DNA of 64,000 bases, from contig CM064432.1 of assembly GCA_032690845.1 (NCBI GenBank), positions 56,418,071 to 56,482,070 of the forward strand. Reading direction: 5' to 3'. Of this stretch, positions 35,201-47,520 are shown one piece after another. This DNA comes from Eleusine coracana subsp. coracana. Lineage: Eukaryota; Streptophyta; Magnoliopsida; Poales; Poaceae. The notes below the pieces were generated by a model. That model had not been told where the DNA came from. It worked only from the letters and a program-made list of their open reading frames with translations, and did no database searches. Each line of letters begins with the position of its first letter. Positions within the stretch are counted from its first letter, which is position 1. Made by a program: the position numbers and the translations under genes.

Positions 35201-38148
35201 ATATAGAGCAAAAATCTTTCTGTTGAAACCATAACTCTTTTTTTTTTTTAAAAAAAGGAAGAATTTGAATAACCTGCTAATTAAAGGTGCTCTAACTGAC
35301 TTTACTCGAGACGAATGGCACGTGATTGCACTACTTGCACGGCGTGTTAGTTGGAAGAGGCAGGCAGGAGCAAGTGGCACACAGCTGCCGCCCGGATGAT
35401 GGAACGGGAAGACCGTGTGGCGACCCCTGCCATGATTCGACGCAATACGTTACGGCATCCAATTCCTTGGCCACACCACCCACCAGCATCAAGAATCTCT
35501 CGAGACGGACGCGGAACAAAAGAAACGCACCCTCACTTCATTTTCGTTTTGATGACTTTGGGGGCAGAGTTCAGTTCATATAACGGAACTCCTTATCCAA
35601 ACGTCACTACTTAAGAAACTTAGATAGATATAGATGGTGTACTTATATTGATTATGAGTACTCCGGTTGGGGTAGAATTCACTTGGGTTCATGTATGTAT
35701 GGTTCGTCGGAGCGCGTTGCCGCCCGTGTCGTGTCGTGTCCGGCTCACGGGACGGCGGCGGCCGTGTCGATTTGCCGTGTCTTCACACTCGTCGCGCGAC
35801 ATTCTTTTGCTGTCCGAGAAGGACGGGTGTTTGGATGCACGTGAGCGTGCAGACAACGCGTGCGGCACCGCACACACACACAACAAATGCAAGCAGACGG
35901 CGCGTCGGTGTCGTTGTTTTGGCTTTGATCTGGGTCCGCGCTGCCCCGGCTGATCGATCGATGGCAACGGATGAATCTGCCGTCGCCGCCGTCCTCCTAC
36001 CATACCGGTAGAGCGGCGCACGTGTGGCGAGACCGAGAGCACGTGCGAGCTATGTGTGTGGCCTGGGTTGTGTTGTGTATATATGCACGACCGGTGTGCT
36101 AGTGCTACGCTTGACGGTTACCGCCACAAGCCCACAACTGTTATTCCTCTGTTCTTTTTTTTTGTTGTCGTTGGCTAGCTCAATTTTAAGCTAACCAACG
36201 ACAACAAAATCGGAATGGAGGGAGTAATTAAGAACGTCGGAATCTAGCTACAGTATAGTACATGGATGCAGCATGTGTGTGGTCGTGAGACGAACAGTGA
36301 TGGGCACGTTTTCGTTGTAGTAGTAGGAATCTCGAGTCGAGTCCTTCCTTTATTTGTGTTTGTTATATATATAAGTAGATGGAAAGTAAAGGCGCTTTTG
36401 CCCTAGCTTCCACGAGACTATGGCCTCAATCATCACGAGAAAAAGGGACCGAATGAAAAAAAGGTGTGCAGCATTATTCGAGGAGAGCCCTGCTGGTCAC
36501 GGTGAAGAAGAAGGAACGAAGTACTAGTAGCAAACGGATCGGAGGTTCTATATATGGACGGTCCAACGCATGGTCCCGGCCGGGTCACCTGGACCACCAC
36601 TACACCACTGACTGCGAGCTCATCAGGTTGGGATTGCGTCTGCGGGTTGCAAAAAGGGTCAGGTGGTTGCTGGCTGGCTTGCCGCGCCACAAACCCGTCG
36701 CGCTCTGTATCTGTATCTGTATCTGTATCTGTATGGGTCCGGCAGGCAGGCAGGCAGGCAGTTAAAATTTGGCCGGCGCACATGCATGCCAACTCTTGTG
36801 GTTGACAAGTCTAGAGAGCTTCGCTTCGCTATCGGCCCGTGGCTGTCTCGGCCTAAATGCACCTCTGTACTCCCTGTCGCGTTTCGGAGCCGGCAACGCC
36901 GGGCCAAACTCACCAGAACGCACTACTGTATTACTGCTCTCGCGCCGTGTGGATAGTTTATTAATTCCCGCCCCGCCTGCCTATAGATTTGTCTGGCGCT
37001 CCACCCACCCGTCCCACCGGCGGTGCAGTAATAATAGATACTCCTAAGTTGCAATGGATGGTACTTGTTGCCTTGCCGCGCCGGGCGGTCGCTGTCGTGC
37101 GCGACGGGATGATGCCGGCCTTCTTTTCTTGTGGCTCTCGATCGGCGCCGCCGGCGTGGCCACTCACCGGCCGGCGTCGTCGCGTGCGAGTAAAACCGAA
37201 ACCGACCCGGCCCCGGCCTCGGCCTGTTTCAACTGCTACGACGCGTACTGCCAGTGCACAAGTTGCCGGCCGCGAAAAAAGGACGCGCGCCGCGCGCGTA
37301 GAAAAAAGAAGGCGCGTCAGGCCAGACATGTAAGCCAAGAGTCGCCCACTCAATTCCGTCGATTGATTGGCCGGGACGCGAAAAGCCGCAAGTGGAGGTG
37401 CATGCATCGAGAAGAAGAAGAAGAAAAAAGGAGCAGGAAGAAATCAGGGAGAGAGGTCGCCGGCGGTGTTTATTACTGTACCTTTACAACGGGGTCCGTG
37501 GAGTCGTCCAGCACCTGGATGACGAACCGGTCGGACGGCCACTCCAGCGCACATGCCGCCCCGATCGACAGCTTGTAAACCTTCACCACGCACCACGCAC
37601 CAAGCACCAACAAATAAAGAAGAACGGCAGAATTAATTAGTTACTCCTAATTAACAACAATCTCTCCACCAGCAGGGTCAAGCCGATCAACTAAACTGAT
37701 CGACATGGTGGACTCTGTACGAATAATTAAATGCCTGAAAAGAAAAATATGGAATAGGCAGCAGCTCACTGGACGCTGATGATCCTCACCGTACCTCCCG
37801 CTCGTTGTACATGGGGATCTGCACCAGCACCATCGGGTGCCTCTTTGCGCCGCCGCCAGCGCCGGAGACGATGGGCTCCCACCGGTACCGGCGCTCGGGG
37901 CCGAGCCGGAACGCCTTCACGACGAGGCACGCGGCGCAGACGAAGAGCTTCTCGACGAGGATCATCACCGTCATCGCCAGCGACACGGCCAGCAGCAGCC
38001 GCACGGCGGGGACGACCACCACCGCCCGCAAGCGGGCCCACACCCACGCGCATTGCGCCGCCACCGCCGCCCCGTCCACGCGCACCGGCACCTCCGCCCA
38101 CACCCGCGCCGCCTCCTCGCCGATGATGCTGTGGAATAAGGCGTCCAT
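32286..38148 (-). CDS. CSLA: Cellulose synthase-like A: glucomannan 4-beta-mannosyltransferase
   Basis: A Golgi-membrane GT2 enzyme that polymerises GDP-mannose (and GDP-glucose) into (gluco)mannan backbones. The nine exons are 37795-38148, 37482-37580, 33869-34121, 33667-33777, 33440-33576, 33226-33339, 32939-33138, 32571-32843 and 32286-32451; together they give 568 aa in frame, the usual CSLA size. A membrane segment lies at about 42-65. The catalytic motifs are DDSTDP (Asp143/144), DAD (203-205), VEDMDL (295-300) and QQHRW (333-337). Several hydrophobic spans follow (FFFVGKVAAHTVTF, CVILCGCYDVLY, YLFLQGMAFLVVGFGYVG). Exons 3 to 9 are compact, but intron 2 is 3.36 kb. From memory the neighbourhood suggests the rice CSLA11 locus; that number is inferred from gene order. 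One internal piece (about 410-455) reads DVKLTEPDVKLTEP, a short direct repeat. The exon 1 end is ambiguous by a few bases between two nearby GT sites; the chosen one keeps NEREVYKLS. Confidence 0.93.
34449..34584 (-). other. First-exon-like ORF inside CSLA intron 2
   Basis: On the same strand as CSLA, an ATG at 34584 opens a basic, Ala-rich N-terminus (MNSGEAPPPAPTTAARLEM) that reaches a donor-like GAG|GTATGG at 34449. Upstream on this strand, TGGGCC-type words occur at about 34675-34702. Joining it to CSLA exon 3 (first base 34121, codon phase 0) would shift the frame, because this piece ends one base into a codon. It may be an alternative non-productive first exon, a nested gene start or a captured fragment. 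The protein family is not recognised. Confidence 0.35.
36144..36224. mobile_element. Short Stowaway-like foldback MITE
   Basis: A perfect stem around TGTTGTCGTTGG and CCAACGACAACA ends in CGGAATGGAGGGAG on the right and a diverged TTCCTCTGTTC on the left. TA flanks are at 36142-36143 and 36225-36226. It is 81 bp and lies in CSLA intron 2. Confidence 0.7.
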
Positions 38149-39958
38149 CCTCCTCCTCGTCTCGAGGACGACGGAGCCCGCCGGCGATTGGATCTTAATT
38201 GGACGACGAGCTGATGAGCTGCTAGTAGCTGCTGACTGTGCAGGTGTGCAAGGGCTGCGGGATTATATAGTAGTGATGAAGCATGGAGGAGCAGAAGACA
38301 GGCAGGCAGTGGCGTGAGCCATGATGAGTAAGCCAAAGGTGTGTGTGTGTGGCACTGGCAGCGGCGTCTCTCTGCCCGTGCACCACCAGTGTGCATGTGG
38401 TGTGGTTACGAATGTCTTGGTTGGTTATGGAATTGTTTTTGTTCCATCTGTGGAAGGCGCGCAATTAGCAAGACCATTTCCTGCGGCTGGATACCTGTAT
38501 ACTCACATGTTTATTCTTGGAATGTGGTAATAACACTGTTTTTGTTCAGCGGTTGGTGAGATACTGAGATGGGGAGCGTCAATCGTGGCCATGGGAGGGA
38601 GGTGACGTGTCCTCTGGGATGTATGAAGCAAGAGTGTGCGTCAATGTGGTAGTGGAATTGTGACTGGTCAGGTTCTTAGGGGCCACTTGGTGCTGCCTAT
38701 ATCATTGGTGCAGGGAAAAGTCAAACGGAATGGAGGAGGACGACGACGGAGAAGAGGAGGCGATGAGTGATGACCGGCGAGCTGACATGGCAACGAGGGT
38801 GTATATGCGTGTGACTTAGCAGATCCAGCATCAGGTGGCTGCTGACTGCTGTGTCACCAATTAACAATGTTGATTGTTGACATGCCAGCCATGTAGGACC
38901 TTGATCCGTGGATGACACTCTCGGTTTACATCTTAGATAGCTCTGGAGTATATGATGAGCAAATATTAGTTATTGTAAGACTGTTTGGGCACCTTTTCAT
39001 TTTCTCCAATTAAGACATATTGGTTATTGTTGCAAATTTGCAACAATTAAACTTTTTGTCAATGTCAACAAATAGAAAAAAAAAAGGAAGTACTAGCTAG
39101 TAATGTTCAAATTTTCATCCTACCTTTCTCCAACAATTGATAGCACCTCTAACATCATTCACTTAGTAATTAAATCATGAATTGCATGTGCACAAGAAAT
39201 TGGTAGCTCTAGATTAATGCTTGTTCCGGCTATCCACACTCGCTACCCGTGACTGCACGTCGTGCCGCCCCACCTAAGATCCCGCAATGAGTATGATCAC
39301 GCGCGAAGCCATAAAAAAAATACACTATAAATGAATAAAATAGAATAAAAAATGAGACTATCACCGTTATGTCCATCACATATATTTTGTTGCACCAGTA
39401 TATCAGGCTTGTAATCTCACCCATAAAATAGAGAGCGATGGATGTTATCTATTTATCAACAACTGAGTAGGGAACTTGAAAAGCTTTCAGGAATTATCTG
39501 TGTGTGGATTGAGTATCTGCTAATGAGACCCTATCCTTTTATTGGAAGATAAATATTCAGTTCTACTATTGAAAAATCTCATTAATGATCATATTATGAT
39601 TTGTAGTGGCATACCCTTGCTTCATAAAGACACCCAAAGATGGTAGCTTCAAATTGCAACTTTGTACACTATACTAGGATAGTACTAGGGAGGGCCACAA
39701 AGCAATGTATTGATTAGATTATCTTGTCATGGAACAATTATTGTGCCAGATTAGTGTGATCTCCAAGCAAATACATGGCGAACTGGTGACTACGTTAGGT
39801 TGTTAATCAACACGTGAGAAATAAATTGTGGTGCTCTTTTTTTTGAATTTCCTTGTACAGAGATCGATGGTGTTTAATGTGCTGCGAAGTTACCTTAATG
39901 CTCTTATGAAGGTCGATAGAGGCAGCATGAGAGTTAGGCTACAATTTTATTTGTATTA
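38149..39958. other. CSLA upstream region and intergenic DNA
   Basis: The first 150 bp are the 5' UTR and core promoter of the minus-strand CSLA gene. Beyond about 38300 no gene is supported; the open frames are short and without domains. Confidence 0.5.
38261..38269 (-). promoter_or_regulatory. Candidate TATA box of CSLA
   Basis: On the minus strand the sequence reads TATATAATC, 113 bp before the CSLA start codon, a normal distance for a plant core promoter with a leader of about 80 nt. Confidence 0.55.
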
Positions 39959-40122
39959 CTTTTTCCTCTGTTCGATAATATAAGTATTTCAAACTTTAAT
40001 TCAAACTCATACAATCTTCAATGTATCTAGCTACATAACTATATATCCAGATTTATTAGAGATTATAAATCTTGATATTGTCTCTTATAAACTAAAATGC
40101 TTATATTTTGAGTCAAGAAGAG
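39959..40122. mobile_element. Stowaway-like MITE
   Basis: The left end CCTCTGTTCGATAATATAAG pairs with the right end CTTATATTTTGAGTCAAGAAGAG. TA lies at 39957-39958 and 40123-40124. It is 164 bp and non-coding. The left end is more diverged than in the other copies. Confidence 0.6.
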
Positions 40123-41128
40123 TACTTCGTGTATCAGCCGCGGCATGGATGCCTTTGTGTGTCAGCCGCTGCATCTTCTTTTTTCGTTTCCCCTGAAAAC
40201 ATTATTCTGCGTGACGAGCCATCGGTTCCCCTGTTCCGGAAGTAAGAACTTAGGTCTGCACAAAGGCGAGGGTGATAGCGTGTGCTTCAAGAGATGAAGA
40301 GGAGGAGCACGTGCTGACCCAAGAAGACTCCGATTTCTTGCAAGATCGGACAGGTAACATGCCGAGACAACGACTGAATGAACAACAAACGGTGGTACGG
40401 ACAAAAGAACGATTAGACGAATCGTTTGCTACTCGATCGAGTCGGCAACTTGTCATCTCCTGTTCTCACGATCCAGATCCGGCGTAGTGTATGGCATGGG
40501 TGCCGGGCAAACATCCCACCGGGCAAACAAAAATAGTGCATGGGTACTCCGATTTTTGACCTAAACGAAAAGAATGTAGAGTGTGTTTAAGATAACAACA
40601 GTGCCAGAGATACGTTGCTAACCCTGCCATATGTAGTAGGAGGAAAGGAATCGTCTTGTAATGCAGCTATTCAAGGCAGAGCACCAGAACACTTCACCCA
40701 ACTAGCATAGCAGGACGAATACTTGCATCAGAAAAATGCTTTTTTAAGAGGGCTTGCTTTTTAAGTAATAAGGCACATTGGCATGCAGTCGTCGGCTGCT
40801 ATCACCAACTATAATAGTAGTAGTAAATAAAGCCGGTTAACCGGTTAGTTTAACATCGAAAAACGCCATGTATGATCATGTCGTGAGTACTGAATAACAT
40901 AGGATGTGTTTGGTTGCTCGCATGGGCTAGAGCTAGGCTGAGGGGCGGATACTGGCCCAGCGAAGCCAGCATCCACTGATGCAGGCCCACTTGTTTGGTA
41001 GCCTAGGCCGGCATTGGCCTGACCCGAGTGAGCCAGTGTTTGTTTTCCTGCATGCGGGCCTGTATTGCACGAGGTGATGCAAGCTTGTGGTATTTGGTTG
41101 ACTATATCTAAGTGTGGTCCAGTTACCA

Positions 41129-41506
41129 TGGCCCAAGTTGGTGATCTTACCAACCGTTTTCTTTTGGCGCCAATGTTACTTCTCATTCCCTCCATATTTT
41201 AGCATGAAATTAAGGTGAACACTTGATCAAACAAAACGGATTACAGAAGAATGTTCGTTTACAAATACTGAACAAGTCAGATTACAGAATATTATGCATC
41301 CATATTACAGATTCTTATGGCCCAGGTTGGTGATCTTACCAACCATTTTCTTTTGGCGCCAATGTTACTTCTCATTCCCTCCATATTTTAGCGTGAAACT
41401 AAGGTGAACACTTGACCAAACAAAACGGATTACAGAAGAATGTTCGTTTACAAATACTGAACAAGTCAGATTACAGAATATTATGCATCCATATTACAGA
41501 TTCTTA
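41129..41506. repeat. 189-bp tandem duplication inside the Harbinger element
   Basis: The block starting TGGCCCAAGTTGGTGATC (41129-41317) is repeated immediately as 41318-41506 with only a few substitutions, indicating a recent duplication. Confidence 0.9.
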
Positions 41507-42257
41507 CAGCAAAGGTCCATGATGAAGATGAACTGTACTACAATAACAACTTCTTTCCAATACCTCATGTTCCATTTGACAGAATTAAGAGCCTCATGAT
41601 GAACATTGACTAAACTATGACAGTTGGATTGATTGAGCACACCATTCCTAAACTCGCTGCCTGAAGGACAAGCATAAGTAGCATACGCAGCTTCGGCTTC
41701 CTGTCTTGATGCATAGGCGTTGTAGCAAGCATTTGCGAAACCAGTGACTTGTTCGTTACAAATTGGCCAAGAGTTGTAAACTCGAGGCCGGCGATCTCGA
41801 AACACAACATAGCAATGCATGCTTACCTTTGAACATAAACAAAAGAGTCATTAGTACTAGAAAATATCATGGCAGTATAAGTAATCTTACTGGCAGAAGC
41901 ACTTCAAAAACCTTAAAAGTGAAGAAGAAAGAGAAGAATAAAATTGCGTCATGGACACTTGGTACTCAACTCAGTTAACATGAATTCTCAAGTAGGAATT
42001 AGATGAACAAGTCATTTGTTCACTAATGCAAAGAAGCAAATAGTTCAAATCTCGTAGCACACTTCAAACTATGCAGCATAGAGTGCAATGCCAATAAGCA
42101 TAGGGTGGAAAATGTTCGCCCTAGACTATACAAAAAAAAAACTGGTGTGCAGCAGCAATAGGTCCGCAGAAAATAGGTTAGAAACGCAACTCAATGCATA
42201 TCTAAACTACCCAAAAAAATCAGCAGTTGCTAGCTTGGTAACTTGTGCCGATTTGCC

Positions 42258-42545
42258 TCACTCGCTATCAGACTGAGCAGCAGCTTGTGCCCTAAGCTTG
42301 GCAAGGTGTTGCCTGAGCCACAAGACACGATGATTCTCTATCATTGCCACAAATCCTGTACCATGACGCCTGTTGTCCAGAAGATAGGTTAGTGCAGTCA
42401 TCAGGTCCTCTTCAGTGAAGCCTGGGGTGTTCATGCATGCATCATACAGGTCAGGATGCACATCATTGGTCTCAACACGAACATGAGTTTCAAATGCATC
42501 AGCCACCCTATGGACAACACCAATGAGGCTAGTGAACACGTTCAC
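42258..42545 (-). pseudogene. Harbinger accessory ORF1 (Myb/SANT-like) remnant
   Basis: A 95-codon frame with LTYLLDNRRHGTGFVAMIEN and a C-terminal LWLRQHLAKLR helix resembles the distal part of Myb/SANT-like proteins that accompany PIF/Harbinger transposases and help them bind DNA. The upstream part (42561-43450) is split over several frames with stops. The assignment rests on its position next to the transposase and on a general resemblance. Confidence 0.5.
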
Positions 42546-43787
42546 ATATTCTTCTATGAGTCACCTCCTTCTCTTTGATAGGTTTGCAGATTCTTCAACA
42601 CCCCTAGGGCCCTGTGATGATGAAGCATTGCCAGTACCAGGCCCAGTGACATTGACTAAAGCAACAATGCCACCAACATTGATAGAAGCAGACCCACCCC
42701 CATTGATAGAAGCATGTCCAGCTCCATTGGCCCCCATTACTAGTTCCTCAGTTGGCAAGTCGGTTTAGTCAGATGGAGTTCCAAGAGGCTCATTGGACCC
42801 CATTGAAAAACGACCTATAGCTTGTCCTGTCCTAAAGATGATTTGCATCTGAACATAGTTCTCAATTGGTGTGTTGAGTAACTCAGAATCCTTGGGGTGG
42901 TCCTAAAACAAAGATAAGAGGAGAGACAAGAGATAAGTTAGCAATGGTGCAGTGTGCCGAAGTGAAGTGAAATGAAGTGAAGTTAGATCTATGGTGCATG
43001 GCTAACCTTGGTATGGCCTAGATAGTGCTCACCATCAAGGAGGATGGAGTATGTATTTTCATCCTAGGTTGCTCCACTCAAGTCCTTCAGTCTGCAAACT
43101 TTCACCCACCGTTGGTGCCATTTCCTCAGATGGTTGTAAACTTGAGTGCCAGTCACTTCCTGTCCGCTAAACTCACTCAGATTTCTGGCAACCTAATTCA
43201 CGTGAACCTCTTTGAATCCCTTGTCAGTCTTCACTCCACCTCCCACAAGATCAACGAACCTCCTCAGCACAAAGCTTTGCATGACTGAAGTCTAGCGCAT
43301 GGTGCCCCTTGCACCCCCACCAACATTGCCACCAACAGCATTGGGAGCTTGAGCCCCCGCAACATTGGTAGCTTGACCCCCACCAGTGCCCACTTGGCTA
43401 CTTTGGGTATCATCCACTCCCTGGCCACCCTAGTTAGTACTCCATTCAATCATTTCCTAAATGCAAGAACATGAAAGGTTGCAGGTGGCAATTGCACATC
43501 ATCAGAAAATGGCAAGAAAAAAGGGAAAAATCATCATTGCTGAGTATCAAACTGTCTCAGTATAGCATAAGAAATGGAAACAACAAACATCAAACGTCAT
43601 CATTGCAGAGTACCACTAGTTTCAGAATAGCATAAGAAATGGCAAAAATAAACATGAAACATCATCACTGCAAAAGTGCCACTAGTCTCAGCAACAAGTT
43701 CAAATACATCATTATGCAAACTTAGCAGTACAACATCATATTAGTACTACATTATTAGACATAGCTAGAACCCCTGTTGTGCCACAT

Positions 43788-45124
43788 CTATGCTGCCATG
43801 TCATCCCTTTGTTGTGCCCAAGTCAGGTTACAATGAGCTACATCATTGGATCCTTCAACAATAGGGTTATTAGGTACCCAATTAGTCTCAGAGGGGAAGT
43901 GAGCATCACGGCCATGCCTCAGAATCCAGTTGTGAAGGATGCAACAGGGAAGTACTAGTTTCGCTTGTGTCTTGTATGGATGAAAGGGCTTGTTGTACAG
44001 TATCTTGAACCTATTCTTCAAGGCAGGAAAGGCTCTCTCTACTGTAACTCTAAGGGAGGAGTGGCTAAGATTGAAGAGTTCTCTTTGGTTGGTTGGGTGA
44101 TTACCTCAACCATACTCTCTCAGGTGGTACCTTGTAGCACGGTATGGTGGAAGGAATCCAGGTCTCACACCATATCCAGCATCGACAAGATAAAATTTCT
44201 CTAGTTTTACCAAGACTTAAGTTAGTGCACTTATAAGTGACAGTATGCAATAATGCATGTGGTGATAGTGCATCTACCTGGTGGTACCCTTAGCCCATCA
44301 GTTCTTTGAAGAGCATCAACAAGAATTAAGACATCATGAGCTGAACCCTCTCACCCAGCAAGTACATACGTGAACCTCAAATCAAAGTCAACAGTTGCAA
44401 GGACATTTTGTGTGGTAGTGTGCTTCCTGCCCATGAATGCAGCTTTCATCTTACTAGATACTCTAGCTAGCACATGGGTGCCGTCAATAGCACCAATGCA
44501 ATCCTAGATATGAATTTATTAAGTCATAGAAGTCAGTGAACCAATGCATAAAAGGCAACAAAACTAAAATAGTCATACTAAGCAAACATTGCTAACCTTG
44601 AAATAGGGATACCATCTTCTACTCCCATGTATTTTTGGATGGACAGAGGATGAAGGAGGGAGAATCATCTCATTTCGCAACTCCCCAACAGCATACAACA
44701 CTTCTTGAAAATATCTACTTACATTTTTAATAGACCTTCTAAAAGTAAGTTTGATCACCCTAAACCTTTGGTTATGCCCAACAACATGCAGAAACATGGC
44801 CACTTGCTCTTCAATTGAGCTGTGGATGCTGTCTCGGAGCAGCTGTCTAGACCTGAAGAGATCATAGATTTGGAAGAAAGGGGCCCTACACATCCTGAGC
44901 TGCTCAAAACAACTGGTATCATTTGATTCATAAATGAATCTAAGATTTGCCTGTCTCTCAATGTCACGCTGCAACATTGGACCATAGCTGATAGGAGGGG
45001 CAAGCATCCTACGCCTAAGCCAATCAAACACCCAACTAGCAATGGCAACAACAAGGGAAATAGCTCTCATCTTCAGTAGTTGACGGTTGGATCCAGGCAT
45101 GTCTAAAGAATAAATAACAAACAC
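43788..45124 (-). pseudogene. PIF/Harbinger DDE transposase pseudogene
   Basis: The N-terminal exon (44597-45124) carries the helix-rich region with FRRSIKNVSRYFQEVLYAVG. It splices (acceptor CTAG, exon from 44503) into DCIGAIDGTHV, giving the first catalytic Asp. Further motifs follow: AAFMGRKHTTTQNVL, EGSAHD, YLVDAGYG and VERAFPALKNRFKILYNKPF, the last including the catalytic Glu and the conserved tail. Two in-frame TGA codons, at 44351-44353 (just before EGSAHD) and 44106-44108 (after the YHLREYG region), break it. Known members cut and rejoin DNA at 3 bp targets. This copy should not encode an active enzyme. Confidence 0.8.
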
Positions 45125-46412
45125 ATCAATTTATGCAATGATGTTAGTACTACAAAAGTATAGAACACTCAGTGCCAACAAAGTAGGGCCGCCACATCAA
45201 GGGATGTTCCTCCACCACATTAGCAAGAACCGTGACACTAAAAATAGAAAATAGAGCACTAACAGAAGACATGGCTGCCACATCCATAGATGTTCCTCCA
45301 CTGCCTTTGCAAAAGTATAGGGTGTGTTTGATTGTACATAAATCGCTTGTACATAAAAATGCAAACATCACATACAGGTGGCACTCAACTCAGATCTAAC
45401 ATCGTAGCATCATAGACAAGGGTACTCTGCTCAGAATATTGCATGTTAACATGGATCAAGAACAGTGAAAAAACATGACAAGAACTGATAAGAAAGATTA
45501 AGATATTGTTGATCTAGATAATCAGTGCTATGATATTGCAGATCTAGAGAGAAACCAAAGAATCAAGTAAACCCTAGCACAATAGAAGTTGTGAATCCAT
45601 GCTTCTAGTGGTAAATCGAAGGTGCAAGGGGGAGTTTTGGGGGTACTCGGCCATACCCTCATCAGGGTAAGAAGGTGCACATAGGCGAGGGAGGGGAATG
45701 AGGAAGCCGAGGTCGTCGTCGAAGAGGAAGCAGATGGGGCGAGGTTGTCATCGGAGGGGAAGCGGGAAGTCGAGGTTGACGTCGGAGAGGAAGGGGGAAG
45801 CCGAGCTTGTTCTCGGCAGGGAGCACTGCCTTCTCGCCGCAAGAGCGAGGAGGTGAGCAGAGCGTTGAGTGGTGCCGAGTGCGGCGCAAATGAACGAGTG
45901 CGTGCAACCCTAGCGTCGTACCCGGTTTTGTTGCCTGCATTTGCGGGTGCAGGTGCTCGGGCTGGTGCTGCACCAATTGGGCCAGGCTGTGGAGGGAAGG
46001 CCAATTCTGGTGTTCTTGTTTGGCCAGGCTAAGGGGCTCCCCCTGCACCAACTGGGCCTGGCCCAGGCACCTCTTCAGGTAATCAAACATTGGCACCCTG
46101 CACCGACTGAGCCTGGCTAAGGGTCGGTGCGGGCTACCAAACACACCCATAATGTAGAGGCACGGACTCTGAGCTGATATCTTGATCTCTGTAAACCCCT
46201 ACTCCCCTGGAGTTCGTTTCGCTTTGAAAAAATCCTGTGCATCCGGCTAGCATCCTTATTTTCCTTCTGACTACAGTATACCATGAACTCCATGGGAAGA
46301 CTTTTTTCTTTTTGATGGGATCAGGAGAAGAATGAGACAGTACCAGGATTAGATATAGGATTCTATACCGGCTACCCCAAGTAATTAGGAATCACAGCCC
46401 CTTTCTCCACAA

Positions 46413-46763
46413 AGCATCTCCAAAAGAGCCCAATAATTTCTCTAAATCAAATTAATGGGGTCTAATTTAAAAAATGATGTCTAACAGCTCTCTAAAATAA
46501 GCCATAAATTTATTTTCTCTCTAAATTCATCTCATTTGTAGCTAGAAATAAGGAGAAAGTTAGGATCTTAATCCTTGTATTTTTAAAAGAACTAATGATA
46601 TTGTGGTCCCAAATACAGATGTGACTCAATTAAAAGTTTTCTTAATCTATTTTAAAAGAATCTGTTGGAGAGAAAAAGAAAAAGATATATATAATAATTT
46701 TTAAACTACTACTAAAAACACTTTTTTAGAACATATTTTTTTAGAAAGTTTTTAGAGATCGCT
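46413..46763. mobile_element. MITE with AGCATCTCC-type ends
   Basis: The left end AGCATCTCCAAAA and the right end TTTTTAGAGATCGCT are inverted with one or two mismatches. It is 351 bp and non-coding. Its interior (CTCATTTGTAGCTAGAAA, GATTCTGTTGGAGAG-like words) is shared with 13865-14030. Confidence 0.6.
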
Positions 46764-47322
46764 AAGAAAAAAGGAAAAGAAAAGAAAGAACATTACGGAA
46801 CGGAGGTCGTCTCCACATGGATCCCTACCATACTCAAGGACCAGGACCAACGATAATCCAAATTCCAGAGTGGGCGAAGGCAATGCCTTGATCATGGTAT
46901 GAAACACACATATAGATACGTTCGTACTAGTACAGTTAGCTGTTCGGTGCCGCATTGATTTCAGGACTTGGAAGTCACGTCGGCTTCTCCCATGAGAGAC
47001 CACCATCGTACAGTGTGATCTTTTTGTGGATTTGCTTGCTCGGGAGGAAGGTAAGTAGTCGTTGTCGATCGCTCGCTGGCCACTTTGTCAACCCGGCCGG
47101 TTAATGCTCACCGTTCGACGCCGATGATTCTGAAACGACCTGCAACGTACTCTGCCACACTCTAGAGCCAGAACAGAACAGGGTCATCCTACGTTATGTC
47201 ACTTGTAGCCTGGCTCCCCGGCCATGCGTTGAACTGCATTTTTTTTTTGGCAATGTGCACTGTTTCTCGTTAATGTACATTTCTGTACTAACCGCAAATA
47301 TCTTGTTTGTTTGAAGATAGTA
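46764..47322. other. Intergenic DNA, nothing recognised
   Basis: No coding domain, repeat end or RNA gene was recognised in this stretch. Confidence 0.4.
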
Positions 47323-47520
47323 CTCCATTAGTCTCTTTTTTATTGACGTTTTAGATGTGGGCATGAAAATTAAGAAAATAAAAAAGTTAGATAAATATAA
47401 AACAAAAAGGAGAAAAATAGAGATAAAATATATTAAAAGAAAAAAGTTATGTAGGAAAATAACAATGATAATTATTTTAGAAGATATCTAAAGTGTTTGA
47501 TTATTTTGGGAGGAAATAAG
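47323..47520. mobile_element. Stowaway-like MITE (diverged)
   Basis: The left end CTCCATTAGTCTCTTTTTTATTGACG and the right end GATTATTTTGGGAGGAAATAAG are flanked by TA (47321-47322 and 47521-47522). The inverted match is imperfect. It is 198 bp, AT-rich and non-coding. Confidence 0.5.

Larger units (their letters stand above)
34122..37481 (-). other. Large CSLA intron 2
   Basis: A 3.36 kb intron between the DDSTDP exon and the DAD exon. It contains a first-exon-like GC-rich piece (34449-34584), a Stowaway-like MITE at 36144-36224, a (CTGTAT)5 repeat at 36705-36734 and a (GGCA)5 repeat at 36741-36760, and a GC-rich segment at 36960-37400 with no recognised protein. None of these interrupts the coding exons. 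Confidence 0.8.
40902..46148. mobile_element. PIF/Harbinger DNA transposon (decayed, 5.2 kb)
   Basis: The ends read GGATGTGTTTGGTTGCTCGC at the left and, as reverse complement, GGGTGTGTTTGGTAGCCCGC at the right. The flanking ATA at 40899-40901 and 46149-46151 is a 3 bp duplication. Inside, on the minus strand, lie a broken DDE transposase (about 43788-45124) and an accessory frame of the Myb/SANT-like ORF1 type (about 42258-42545 and upstream). This two-gene layout is typical of PIF/Harbinger elements. It contains a 189 bp tandem duplication at 41129-41506. Confidence 0.85.
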
